64,000 bases of DNA from Serratia marcescens subsp. marcescens ATCC 13880 (lineage in GTDB: Bacteria; Pseudomonadota; Gammaproteobacteria; Enterobacterales; Enterobacteriaceae): the NCBI RefSeq assembly GCF_017299535.1, contig NZ_CP071238.1, positions 4,092,001 to 4,156,000 on the forward strand, in the 5' to 3' direction. Of this stretch, positions 35,628 through 44,189 are shown piece by piece; positions within the stretch are counted from its first letter, which is position 1, and each line of letters begins with the position of its first letter. The notes under the pieces are model-generated. The model saw only the letters and a program-made list of their open reading frames with translations. It had not been told where the DNA came from and made no database searches. The position numbers and the translations under genes are program-made.

Positions 35628-36437
35628 TCAAAGCGGCTGTACCCCTTCCGGGTAGGCGTTGTAGCTCATCTTGCTGATGAACGCCCCGGCCGGTGACACC
35701 AACACCCGGCCGGCGGCGTCCAACCCGAGGAAGGTGCCGGTGCAGCGCCCGGAGACAAAGTCGAAGAAGAACACCGAGCACACCGGGATAATCTTTTCCC
35801 GGAAGGTGAACAGGAACATCTCGTCCTCAAACTTGTAGTAAGTGGCGTAGTCCATGTCGCCGTGGCCGAATTGTTCGCCGCGCAGGTTTTGCCAGGCGTA
35901 GCGCTCGGTGTTGACGTAGAAGTGTTCGTAATAGTGGTTGGGGCTGTAGACATTCAGCGTGCGATAACCGATCAGCTCGCGGGTCAGATGCGGCGCGACG
36001 CCGCCCGGCGTGACGCCGGCAATCTGCCCAACGTGGAAGCTTTGCTTGAGGCGGGATCCCTTTTCCACCGTTTGCTCGGGCAGCAACGTGCTGCGCACCA
36101 GCAGCGCCCGGCCGCTGTCGCGGTTGAGCACCAGCGTCAGGCATTCGTTGCCCGGCGTCTGCAGCGGAATATTGAAGAAATAGCGCGCGGCGGAGGTTTG
36201 CACCTCTTCGTAAGCGTCCTCGCCGCTCTCCCCGCCCCAGGCCCACAGCACCCGCTGCCGATCGGCGCTGAAACGCAGCGTGATTTCCCCGCCGCCTTCA
36301 AAGGCGATCTGCAACGTTTTGCCGCGCCAGTCCTGAGTGCCCGGCAGCCGGTTGGTGTCGATGCCGCGCGCGAAATCGTCGTAATTCTTCCAGTCCGGTT
36401 CGGCATTTTGATTCAGTACGGATGGTTCTGCTGACAT
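35628..36437 (-). CDS. MoaF-like protein (two lipocalin-like domains)
   Basis: A 269-residue protein resembling the MoaF family, named in Klebsiella for the monoamine regulon and sometimes annotated as molybdenum cofactor biosynthesis protein F. The first half (GKTLQIAFEGGGEITLRFSA, ARYFFNIPLQTPGNECLTLV) and second half (GYRTLNVYSPNHYYEHFYVN, MFLFTFREKIIPVCSVFFFD) are both beta-rich with a short C-terminal SGRCTGTFLGLD motif, like paired small barrels. It has no signal peptide. AAGGAGAG precedes the ATG. It lies 36 bp after the MFS gene, so they form an operon. Function is unproven. Confidence 0.6.
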   Translation of the reverse strand: MSAEPSVLNQNAEPDWKNYDDFARGIDTNRLPGTQDWRGKTLQIAFEGGGEITLRFSADRQRVLWAWGGESGEDAYEEVQTSAARYFFNIPLQTPGNECLTLVLNRDSGRALLVRSTLLPEQTVEKGSRLKQSFHVGQIAGVTPGGVAPHLTRELIGYRTLNVYSPNHYYEHFYVNTERYAWQNLRGEQFGHGDMDYATYYKFEDEMFLFTFREKIIPVCSVFFFDFVSGRCTGTFLGLDAAGRVLVSPAGAFISKMSYNAYPEGVQPL

Positions 36438-36473
36438 CTTCGCTCTCCTTGATTGAATGGGATGAAAATCGCC

Positions 36474-37739
36474 TCAGACGTCAGCGACGCCCGCCGGTTT
36501 CACCGCTCGGCGGTTCACCACGGCAGGGGCGGTTTCATCGAGAAAACAACTCAGTACCCCGGCGCACACGGCGCCGGCGGCCGCGAGCCACATCACGCTG
36601 ACCAGCCCGTAGCGATCGGCGATCAGCCCGGCGATAAACGGCGCCAGGCAGCCGCCAATCACCTCGCCAATCCCCATCACCAGCCCCAACGCGGTAGCGA
36701 TGCGGGCCGGCGACACCGTTTCAGACGGGATGGTGGCCATAAACAGCGTGAAACAGCCAAGGCCGGTATAAGACAGGAACACCAGCACGCCCAGCAGCCA
36801 CGGATTATCGACGTAGCTCAGAAACAGCGGGCAGCACACCGCCAGCAGCGAAAAGAAGATCAGCGTCGGCTTGCGGCCGAAGCGATCGGAGATCGCCGGC
36901 ACCGCCACGCCCCAGAATACCCAAGCGGCGCCGATGGCGCTCATGATGCCGCCCATCGTGCCTTCGCCGAAGCCGCGGTCGGTCACCAAAAAGTTGGGGG
37001 TGAAGGTAATGATGATCATGAACCAGGTGACGAACACACAGGAGATTAGAATGCACAGCGCCACGTTCTTGATTTTGAACAGCTCGCCGTAAGCACCTTT
37101 GTTCGCCGCCTTGTCGGCCGCCGGCGCGGCGCTGAAAGCGGGATCCTTCTTGCCGTTCACATAGCGATAGATCAGCCACGCCAGAATGACGCCCGGCACG
37201 GCGGTCAGGTGAAACGCCATGCTCCAGCCCCACTTCTGCGCCAGATAGATGATCAGCGGCGGCGCGATAATGCCGCCCAGCAGCCCCGGCGCCGCGCCCT
37301 GAATCAATCCCATGTTGAAACCGCGGCGCTGCGGCTGCGATTTTTCCACCATCAACGACTGTGCGATCGGCAATACCGGCCCTTCGGCGATCCCCATCAA
37401 CGCTCGGAAGATCAATAGCATGGCAAAGCCGCTGACCAACCCCGACAGCGCGGAGAACAGCGAAAACACCAGGATCGACAAGATCAGCATCGGTTTACGG
37501 ATATTAAAACGATCGGCTATCGCCCCCAGCCCGGCGCCAGACAGCGCCCAGGTTAACGCCAGCACCGCCGACAGGGTGCCGAGATGCACGTTGCTGAGCT
37601 TGAGGTCGGCGGCAATCATCGGAAACAGAAACGAGATGGTCAGACGATCGACGAACACGCAGCCGAAAACGAAAAATAAAATAATCAGCAACCGGTTCTC
37701 TTCACTTAATGCGCTGCGAGTCTCTGGCGATGTATTCAT
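36474..37739 (-). CDS. MFS transporter (organic-anion type)
   Basis: A 421-residue major facilitator with twelve transmembrane segments. The loop-2 motif is near GLGAIADRFNIRKPML and the second half has AVPAISDRFGRKPTLIF. An acidic/arginine pair in FRALMGIAEGPVLPI resembles aromatic-acid and sugar-acid transporters. The substrate is unknown. Two perfect palindromes precede the gene. It is first in a two-gene operon with the MoaF-like gene, so the pair probably handles one compound, possibly an aromatic or amine. Confidence 0.8.
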   Translation of the reverse strand: MNTSPETRSALSEENRLLIILFFVFGCVFVDRLTISFLFPMIAADLKLSNVHLGTLSAVLALTWALSGAGLGAIADRFNIRKPMLILSILVFSLFSALSGLVSGFAMLLIFRALMGIAEGPVLPIAQSLMVEKSQPQRRGFNMGLIQGAAPGLLGGIIAPPLIIYLAQKWGWSMAFHLTAVPGVILAWLIYRYVNGKKDPAFSAAPAADKAANKGAYGELFKIKNVALCILISCVFVTWFMIIITFTPNFLVTDRGFGEGTMGGIMSAIGAAWVFWGVAVPAISDRFGRKPTLIFFSLLAVCCPLFLSYVDNPWLLGVLVFLSYTGLGCFTLFMATIPSETVSPARIATALGLVMGIGEVIGGCLAPFIAGLIADRYGLVSVMWLAAAGAVCAGVLSCFLDETAPAVVNRRAVKPAGVADV

Positions 37740-37752
37740 AGCGTCATGTGTC

Positions 37753-37768
37753 CATAAGTTAACTTATG
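37753..37768. promoter_or_regulatory. Perfect 16-bp palindrome before the MFS gene
   Basis: CATAAGTTAACTTATG lies 14 bp upstream of the MFS start codon. A protein bound here would block transcription or leader clearance, so it is a strong candidate repressor operator. The repressor is not identified. Confidence 0.6.
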
Positions 37769-37844
37769 AATGGCAAGCCGCCATGGCATAAGTGTGTTAA
37801 GCGCACGGCCAAGAGAGATATTGGCCCTCCGTCACGACAACAAC

Positions 37845-37862
37845 TCATTAACATGTTAATGA
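37845..37862. promoter_or_regulatory. Perfect 18-bp palindrome before the MFS gene
   Basis: TCATTAACATGTTAATGA is centred 93 bp upstream of the first palindrome (about nine helical turns). Both have TTAAC-type half-sites but different centres, so they may be read by one flexible regulator or by two. Confidence 0.6.
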
Positions 37863-38408
37863 CATAAAATTATCGTAAGCCGGCGGTCTGTCAACCGGCG
37901 CTTTCTTAGAGACGAATGAAGTTTTTATTCGGTACTATTTCAAAATCGCATTATCACAAAAATATATTTTACCCCTCTGTTTTTACAGACAATAAAATAA
38001 TAACGGGTATTTTTCTTCGGTTAAAAATGCCTATTCCCACGCCATTTGCGAATAATCTCAACGATCACTCTTCAGGCTTATTAATTTTTTATCCGTATTG
38101 AATGAACGCTGGGGAATATTCAGTTTTACTTTTATCTATTGAATCATTTCGTTTTATTTTATTGCCGCACAACAAACTAACTCTTATGAGGGAAAGGCTA
38201 TTGGCAGGGTTACATAATTTTATCTGGACAATAGCAAAAGCGCAGAGCGTGACGTAAATCACGGCAATCATGCCGTATCCTGCAAAGCAATTATGCTCGC
38301 AACAGCAATTATCTATTGCGATTAGGGCTGTTTATCTCAATTTAGCGCCATGCAACACTTCGGGCCATCGTTCGACACCGCGCCGCAAGGCCTGAGACGG
38401 AGTGACAC
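37863..38408. other. AT-rich gene-free stretch, with CRP-like site at 38248-38263
   Basis: About 37910-38340 is strikingly AT-rich compared with the flanks. Two short frames (plus 37916-38101 and minus 38089-38271) have no good ribosome site or family resemblance. CGTGACGTAAATCACG at 38248-38263 matches TGTGA-N6-TCACA at eight of ten positions, 146 bp before the luciferase-like gene. The low GC is typical of H-NS-bound or transferred DNA. Confidence 0.5.
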
Positions 38409-39326
38409 ATGAGCATCGAAAGACTAACCCGGGAGCCGCTTTCCATCGGCATCGAGTTGCCGCTGGACAACGATTGGTCCACCAGCGGGCAGCTGAAACG
38501 CCAGCAGGACGGGCGACCGTTCGGCGTGCCGGACATGAGCGAACACGCTGCGCGCATCAAGCTGGCCGATGAGCTCGGCTTTCGCGCCGCCTGGGTTCGC
38601 GACGTGCCGCTGTACGATCCGGACTTCGGCGACGCCGCGCAGGTGTTTGAGACCTTTACCTACCTCGGCTACCTGTCCAGCCTGACGCGCAATATTCTGC
38701 TGGGCACCGCGGCCGTGGTGCTGCCGCTGCGCCAGCCGTGGCTGGTGCGCAAAGCGGCTTCCACGCTGCAAACGCTGAGCGGCGATCGTCTGCTGCTCGG
38801 CGTCGCCAGCGGCGATCGCCCCGTGGAGTACCCGCTGTTCGGCGCCGATTACGCCGCGCGCGGTGAAAACTTCCGCACCAGCGTCGGCATTCTCAAAGGG
38901 GAAGCCGACAGCGCGCTCCAGCCTGGATTGCGCCTGCTGCCGGCCACGCCGCCGCCGCCGCTGCTGGTCGCCGGGTTGGCGCAGCAAACGCCCGAGTGGG
39001 TGGGCAAAAATATGGATGGCTGGCTGTCGTATCCCGGCACGCCTGCGGACCACGTTTCGCGAGTCAAACTCTGGCGCAACGTAGCCGGTGACAAGCCTTA
39101 CGTCAGCTTTATTCATCTCGACCTCACCGATAACGCCGACGCGCCGATTCAGCGCCATCGCTTCGGCATCAAGAGCGGCCGTAATGGATTGATTCAGGAA
39201 CTGAGCGCCATGCGTGACGCCGGAGTCAACCACATCGGCCTGCATTTCCGCCGCAACCAGCGGCCGCTGGAAGAGACGATGCAGGAGATCGGTCAACTGG
39301 TGTTGCCGGAATTCCATCGCGCCTGA
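38409..39326 (+). CDS. Luciferase-like (LLM class) flavin oxidoreductase
   Basis: A 305-residue TIM-barrel protein of the bacterial luciferase-like family. Visible family features are IELPLDNDW at the N-terminus, the LADELGFRAAWVRDVPL strand, TRNILLGTAAVVLPLRQPWL and the GDRLLLGVASGDRPVEYPLFG flavin-binding stretch. It probably uses reduced FMN or F420-like cofactor chemistry; in enterobacteria FMNH2 is likely. The substrate is unknown. GGAGTGACAC precedes the ATG. It ends in a strong terminator, so it is monocistronic. Confidence 0.85.
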   Translation: MSIERLTREPLSIGIELPLDNDWSTSGQLKRQQDGRPFGVPDMSEHAARIKLADELGFRAAWVRDVPLYDPDFGDAAQVFETFTYLGYLSSLTRNILLGTAAVVLPLRQPWLVRKAASTLQTLSGDRLLLGVASGDRPVEYPLFGADYAARGENFRTSVGILKGEADSALQPGLRLLPATPPPPLLVAGLAQQTPEWVGKNMDGWLSYPGTPADHVSRVKLWRNVAGDKPYVSFIHLDLTDNADAPIQRHRFGIKSGRNGLIQELSAMRDAGVNHIGLHFRRNQRPLEETMQEIGQLVLPEFHRA

Positions 39327-39366
39327 CGCCCGCTTTAGCCCGCTATTCCGACCTGAGCTGGTCTTT

Positions 39367-39388
39367 GCCCCGTTACCGGGGCTTTTTT
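39367..39388 (+). terminator. Rho-independent terminator
   Basis: GCCCCG-TTAC-CGGGGC followed by TTTTTT forms a textbook terminator 40 bp after the luciferase-like gene. Confidence 0.9.
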
Positions 39389-39484
39389 ATTTCCGCCGCT
39401 GCTATTTCATAGCAACTCAGTCTAATCCCTGCAGCCAAACGGCGGCATGATGACGGGGAAACGAGCCACCATGAGGAATGAGCA

Positions 39485-39916
39485 ATGACGGCAAAACTGA
39501 CAGAAGCAGGCTTTTGGCGCAAAACCGCCGACTCTTCATCGCTGCGCGAGCCGCGCGTGCTGATCCGGGTCTACGTCAACGAAGGTGAAATTGACCGCGC
39601 CATCGCGTTTTACGAGCAGCTGCACGGCGTGGAAGCGGATATGCGTTTCGACTTTCCCGCGCATCGGCTGGTGCTGGCGGCGGTGGGGCCGTTTCTGATC
39701 CTGGAAGGCTCGGAAGAAAGCCTGCGCCCTTTCCGCAGCACCGTCGGCACGCTGCTGGTCGATGACATTTATCCCTACCATCAGCGGCTGCTGGCCGCCG
39801 GAGCCGATATCTTCTTTGGCCCGGTGGAAGTGCCCACCGGCGCCTGTTTCAATGCCCGCCTGCCGGACGGCACGATTATCGAATACGTGCATCACCGGCC
39901 GCGCACGGACGAATAA
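39485..39916 (+). CDS. VOC-superfamily (glyoxalase-like) protein
   Basis: A 143-residue protein of the vicinal oxygen chelate fold. The N-terminal strand LIRVYVNEGEIDRAIAFYEQ, the middle GPFLILEGSEE and the C-terminal DIFFGPVEVPTGACFNARLP and GTIIEYVHHRP follow the beta-alpha-beta-beta-beta pattern of glyoxalase/bleomycin-resistance proteins. The C-terminal glutamate in the IEYV block is a usual metal ligand. The substrate is unknown. An AGGAATGAGC ribosome site precedes the ATG. It converges on the betT gene 6 bp away. Confidence 0.8.
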   Translation: MTAKLTEAGFWRKTADSSSLREPRVLIRVYVNEGEIDRAIAFYEQLHGVEADMRFDFPAHRLVLAAVGPFLILEGSEESLRPFRSTVGTLLVDDIYPYHQRLLAAGADIFFGPVEVPTGACFNARLPDGTIIEYVHHRPRTDE

Positions 39917-39922
39917 ACCGCC

Positions 39923-41467
39923 TCAGGGGAGCGCCGGCGTCATGGCGTAACCGCGCAGATCCTTGCGCAGGCTGACCATGTACAACACGATCACCGCCGA
40001 GAACGGCAGGCCGCACAGCACCACCGCAGTCTGCATCGCGCTGAAACTGCCGGCGTACAGCAACCCGGCGCAGATCAACGTGGTGACCGCCGCCCAAAAT
40101 ACCCGCAGCCAGGCCGGCGCGTCATCGTGGGCGGAACCGCCCTGGCAGGAGAGGTTCGCTATCATCAGCGTGCCGGAATCGACCGGCGTCAGGAACAGCA
40201 CGAAACTGATCGCCACCACAAAACCGGCGGTCAGCTGGGTATAGGGCAGGTATTCGAACAGCTTGAACACCGCCATCGGCGGATCGCTTTGCGCCACCTG
40301 CCCGAGGATCGCCTGCCCGCCTTCCAACACCAGGCTGATGGCGGTATTGCCGAAGATCGACAGCCACGCCAGCGTGAAGCCCAACGGGATCAGCAACACG
40401 CCGAAGATCAGTTCACGAATGGTGCGCCCTTTGGAGATGCGCGCGATGAACAGCCCGACAAACGGCGCCCACGCCACCCACCAGGCCCAATAGAATAACG
40501 TCCAGGCGCCCTGCCACTGGCGCGCCTTGCCGTACAAATACATATCGAAGCTGCGGCTGACCAGCGAAGTGAGATAATCACCGAGGTTCTGCAACATGCC
40601 GTTGAGCAGATTCAGCGTCGGGCCGGCCAGAAACACGAACAGCAGCAACAGGCACAGGAAGCCGACGTTGATGTTCGACAGCATGGCAATGCCCTTCTCG
40701 ACGCCGGTGACCGCCGCCAGCGTGGCCACCACCATCATCACCACGATCAGCGCCAGCAGCACGCCGGTGCTTTGCGGAATGTCGAACAGATAAAACAGCC
40801 CCGAGTTCACCAGCAGCGCGCCGATCCCCAGGTTGGTCACCATCGAAATCACCGTCACCAGAATGCCGAAACTGTCCACCAGATGGCCGGCGCCGCCGTG
40901 GATGCGCTCGCCGAAGATCGGGTATAACGCAGAGCGCAGCGCCAACGGCAGGCCGCGGCAATAGGCGAAATAGGCCAGCGCGGTGGCGATCAGCGCATAC
41001 AGCGCCCAACCGTGCAGCCCCCAGTGCAAAAAGGTGAGCGCCATCGCCTGCCGCGCCGCCTGCACGGTGCCGCCGCTGCCTTCCGGTGGCGACAGGAAGT
41101 GATCCAGCGGTTCGTAGGCGCCGTAGTACACCAGCGCAATGCCGATGCCCGACGAGAACAGCATCGCCACCCACGAGGGATAGCTGAACTGCGGCGGTTC
41201 GTCATCCTGGCTGAGGCGAATATGGCCGAAGCGCGACAGCGCCAGCCAGAAGACGAACACCATGCAGGCGACCATCAACAGCATGTAGTACCAGCCGAAC
41301 ACGTCGGCGACCCAGCTTTGCGCGGCGTTCAACCACTGTTTGCTGGCAGCGGGAAACAGCACGACCAGCGATCCCAGCAGCAGGATCACCGCCGCCGAGC
41401 CGAAAAATACCGGAACATTCAATCTGACAGGTTCTTCGTCAAGCGATGGAGGAGTTTTTGTTGTCAT
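39923..41467 (-). CDS. betT: BCCT-family transporter, BetT-like (choline/betaine)
   Basis: A 514-residue betaine/choline/carnitine transporter with twelve transmembrane helices. The family signature FYWAWWVAWAPFVGLFIARI, with the tryptophans of the substrate site, is intact, as are SSGIGIALVYYGAYEPL and LTFLHWGLHGWALYAL. It lacks the long cytoplasmic C-terminal tail of E. coli BetT (677 aa). It diverges from a BetI-like repressor gene across a perfect BetI-type operator, which supports choline as substrate. Confidence 0.85.
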   Translation of the reverse strand: MTTKTPPSLDEEPVRLNVPVFFGSAAVILLLGSLVVLFPAASKQWLNAAQSWVADVFGWYYMLLMVACMVFVFWLALSRFGHIRLSQDDEPPQFSYPSWVAMLFSSGIGIALVYYGAYEPLDHFLSPPEGSGGTVQAARQAMALTFLHWGLHGWALYALIATALAYFAYCRGLPLALRSALYPIFGERIHGGAGHLVDSFGILVTVISMVTNLGIGALLVNSGLFYLFDIPQSTGVLLALIVVMMVVATLAAVTGVEKGIAMLSNINVGFLCLLLLFVFLAGPTLNLLNGMLQNLGDYLTSLVSRSFDMYLYGKARQWQGAWTLFYWAWWVAWAPFVGLFIARISKGRTIRELIFGVLLIPLGFTLAWLSIFGNTAISLVLEGGQAILGQVAQSDPPMAVFKLFEYLPYTQLTAGFVVAISFVLFLTPVDSGTLMIANLSCQGGSAHDDAPAWLRVFWAAVTTLICAGLLYAGSFSAMQTAVVLCGLPFSAVIVLYMVSLRKDLRGYAMTPALP

Positions 41468-41564
41468 TGGCAGGCTTCCATGATGCGAAAGACAGACGAT
41501 TTAAATGCAACTTTTAATTAACATTCTATCGTCATTTATTTGACATTTTCGCAGCATATAGAGT

Positions 41565-41586
41565 ATTGATTGACCGTTCAATCAAT
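41565..41586. promoter_or_regulatory. BetI operator
   Basis: ATTGATTGA-CCGT-TCAATCAAT is a perfect inverted repeat with 9-bp arms, between divergent betT and betI. It closely resembles the BetI box of the E. coli bet regulon. BetI would repress both genes until choline is present. Confidence 0.8.
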
Positions 41587-41625
41587 CAAATTCAAAGTGT
41601 GATTTGCCTATCAGTTGGGGAAAAT

Positions 41626-42222
41626 ATGTACCGCAGAGACATTCCTGAGCAGCGTAAGGAGCAGTTGATTAACGCCGCCTTCGAGACCATAAACGTCGTC
41701 GGGCTGGCCGGCGTCACTCTCTCTCAGGTCGCGAAAGAAGCCGGGCTGTCGACCGGCATCGTCAGCCACTATTTTGGCGATAAAGAGGGGTTGCTGAGCG
41801 CCACCATGCGCAAGATCCTGCGCGATCTGCGCGACGCGGTGGCCGAGTGCCGCGCGCAAGCGGCGAGCGACAGCCAGTCACAGCTGTTCGCCATTATCCA
41901 GGGCAACTTCCACCCCAGCCAAACCAACGCCGTGTCCATGCGCGCCTGGCTCGACTTCTGGGCCGCCAGCATGCATCAGCCGGTGCTGCGCCGCCTGCAG
42001 CGCGCCAACGATCGGCGGCTCTATTCCAATATTTGCAGCCAGTTCCGCCGCGAGCTGCCGCTGCAGCAGGCGCGCGACGCGGCGCGCGGGCTGGCGGCGA
42101 TGATCGATGGGCTTTGGCTGCGCGGCAGCCTGGCCGGCGACGAGACAGACCTAAAACAGGACTGCCGCATCGCCTGCGACTACGTGGCGCAGCGGCTCAA
42201 CGCCGCCCAGCAGCAGGGGTGA
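41626..42222 (+). CDS. betI: TetR-family repressor BetI-like
   Basis: A 198-residue TetR regulator close to E. coli BetI (195 aa). Shared blocks are RKEQLINAAFETINVVGLAG, VSHYFGDKEGLLSATMR and AWLDFWAASMHQPVLRRLQ, then RRELPLQQARDAARGLAAMI with DGLWLRGSL. The start at 41626 (MYRRDIPEQ) follows GGGG 5 bp upstream and avoids a frame that would run through the operator. BetI senses choline. In contrast to E. coli, no betB or betA follows; the next gene is an unrelated ABC transporter on the other strand. Confidence 0.85.
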   Translation: MYRRDIPEQRKEQLINAAFETINVVGLAGVTLSQVAKEAGLSTGIVSHYFGDKEGLLSATMRKILRDLRDAVAECRAQAASDSQSQLFAIIQGNFHPSQTNAVSMRAWLDFWAASMHQPVLRRLQRANDRRLYSNICSQFRRELPLQQARDAARGLAAMIDGLWLRGSLAGDETDLKQDCRIACDYVAQRLNAAQQQG

Positions 42223-42240
42223 ACGTGAACGGCGGCTCCA

Positions 42241-44013
42241 TCAGTGCGGTTCCTGCTCTTCACTGTACTGGGTTTGCCACATGGCGGCGTAGCGGCCGTT
42301 CGCGGCCAGCAACGCCTCGTGCCCCCCGCGCTCGACGATCTCCCCCGCCTCCAGCACGATAATTTCATCGGCGTCCACCACGGTGGAGAGCCGATGAGCG
42401 ATCACCAGCGTGGTGTGGTTGCGGCTCACCTCGCGCAGGTGCCCCTGGATTTCGCGCTCGGTCTGGGTATCCAACGCGCTGGTCGCCTCGTCAAACACCA
42501 GGATGGCCGGATTTTTCAGAATGGTGCGAGCAATCGCCACCCGCTGCTTTTCCCCGCCCGACAGCTTCAGCCCGCGCTCACCCACCCGGGTGTCGTAACC
42601 GTCGGGCAGACCGACGATAAAATCATGGATATGCGCCAGCCGCGCCGCCCGCTCGATTTCTTCATCGCTGGAGCCGGTTTTGCCGTAACCGATGTTATAA
42701 CGCAACGTATCGTTGAACAGCACCGTATCCTGCGGCACGATGCCGATCGCCTGCCGCAGGCTGGCCTGGGTCAGTTGGCGAATGTCCTGGCCGTCGAGGG
42801 TAATGGCGCCCCCCTGCACGTCGTAAAAGCGAAACAGCAGGCGCGACAGCGTGGACTTGCCCGCGCCGGAGGCGCCGACCACCGCCACCGTGTGGCCCGC
42901 CGGAATGGTAAAGCTCACCTGCTTGAGGATCGGCCGACGCGTGTCGTAACCGAAGCTGACCGCGTCGAACTTCACTTCGCCGCGATCGAGGCGCAGCGGC
43001 TGCGCATCCGGGCTATCGACGATCTCACGCGGTTCCTGCAGCAGATCGAACATGTTCTCCATGTCGATCAGCGCCTGGCGCACCTCGGAATAAATAAAGC
43101 CGAAGAAGTTCAGCGGCTGATACAGCTGCAGCAGATAGGCATTGACCAGCACGAAGTCGCCGACCGTCATCGTCCCCTGCGTAATGCCCTGCGCCGCCAT
43201 GGTCATCATCACGATCAGTCCGATCGAAATAATGGCGGTTTGCCCCAGGTTGATCGCCGTAAAACTGAATTGGTTCTTGATGGCGGCGTATTCGTACAGC
43301 CGGCGCGAGAGGTCGAAACGCTCGGCCTCGAACTCTTCATTGCCGAAGTACTTCACGGTCTCATAGTTCAGCAGGCTGTCGATGGATTTGCTGTTGGCGT
43401 CGGCGTTGGCCTTGTTGAGCTCGCGGCGAAAGCGGGTGCGCCAGCTGACCGCCAACACGGTGAACAGGATGTAGCAGCCGACCGTCGTCAGGATCGCCAG
43501 CGCGAACCAGCCGTTCAGCATATGCCACATGATCGCCGTGACCAGCGTCAGCTCGAACAGGATCGGCACGATGGAGAACAGCAGCCGCGACAGCACCGTG
43601 GACACCGCCTGAGTGCCGCGCTCGATGGACAGCGACAATCCGCCGGTCTGGCGCTCCAGATGGAAACGCAGGCTCAGCGCATGCAGCTGGCGGAACACCC
43701 GCACGCCCAACAGGCGCGTGGCGTTCTGGCTGACGTGGATAAACATCACGTTGCGCAGTTCCTCAAACAGCGCGCCGCCCACCCGCGCCACGCCGTAGGC
43801 GACGATCAGCCCAAGCGGCACCGCCAGCATTTTCGCCGTCTCGCCGCTCAGCGCATCGACCATCGCTTTATAAGCCAGCGGCACCAGCGTGGTGCTGACC
43901 TTGGCCGCCACCATGAACACGAAGGCCACTACCAGATACCCCCGCAGCCGCGGGTTGTCTTTCGGCCACAGATAGGGCAGCAGGAATTTCAGCAAACGGG
44001 AACGATCCATCAT
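42241..44013 (-). CDS. Atm1-like ABC transporter, fused permease and ATPase
   Basis: A 590-residue half-transporter of the ATM1/HMT1 type (exporters of glutathione-metal or sulfur compounds). The membrane domain has six helices, with SIERGTQAVSTVLSRLLFSI, SLLNYETVKYFGNEEFEAER and YQPLNFFGFIYSEVRQAL typical of this class. The ATPase has Walker A GASGAGKST, signature LSGGEKQR, and Walker B ILVFDEATSALD. The start is one of two adjacent ATGs (44013 or 44010), with GAGAAG upstream. It converges with betI and diverges from the AraC gene. Confidence 0.88.
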   Translation of the reverse strand: MMDRSRLLKFLLPYLWPKDNPRLRGYLVVAFVFMVAAKVSTTLVPLAYKAMVDALSGETAKMLAVPLGLIVAYGVARVGGALFEELRNVMFIHVSQNATRLLGVRVFRQLHALSLRFHLERQTGGLSLSIERGTQAVSTVLSRLLFSIVPILFELTLVTAIMWHMLNGWFALAILTTVGCYILFTVLAVSWRTRFRRELNKANADANSKSIDSLLNYETVKYFGNEEFEAERFDLSRRLYEYAAIKNQFSFTAINLGQTAIISIGLIVMMTMAAQGITQGTMTVGDFVLVNAYLLQLYQPLNFFGFIYSEVRQALIDMENMFDLLQEPREIVDSPDAQPLRLDRGEVKFDAVSFGYDTRRPILKQVSFTIPAGHTVAVVGASGAGKSTLSRLLFRFYDVQGGAITLDGQDIRQLTQASLRQAIGIVPQDTVLFNDTLRYNIGYGKTGSSDEEIERAARLAHIHDFIVGLPDGYDTRVGERGLKLSGGEKQRVAIARTILKNPAILVFDEATSALDTQTEREIQGHLREVSRNHTTLVIAHRLSTVVDADEIIVLEAGEIVERGGHEALLAANGRYAAMWQTQYSEEQEPH

Positions 44014-44189
44014 GTAATATTCATCTTCTCGATCGGGATCGCGGCGCACAGCCGCGCGGGGTTATGAGTTTGGCCTGGCCGACGGCGAACGCCGCCCCCT
44101 CCCATTTTCCTGCGGCGACAACTCAGCATCATCCGTCAGGAGAAGCGGCGGCGGCTCGGGCAAAGTTCAGGCATGGAGGAGACAATCAC

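Noticed and set aside
37916..38101. 61-aa plus-strand frame in the AT-rich island
   Set aside because: It has a poor ribosome site, no family pattern, and long frames with atypical composition are expected by chance here.
38089..38271. 60-aa minus-strand frame in the AT-rich island
   Set aside because: It overlaps the other frame and the CRP-like site and shows no translation signal.
42244..44067. 607-aa plus-strand open frame opposite the Atm1-like transporter
   Set aside because: It is an antisense shadow: composition skewed to Gln, His and Arg, no family features, and the other strand has intact ABC motifs.
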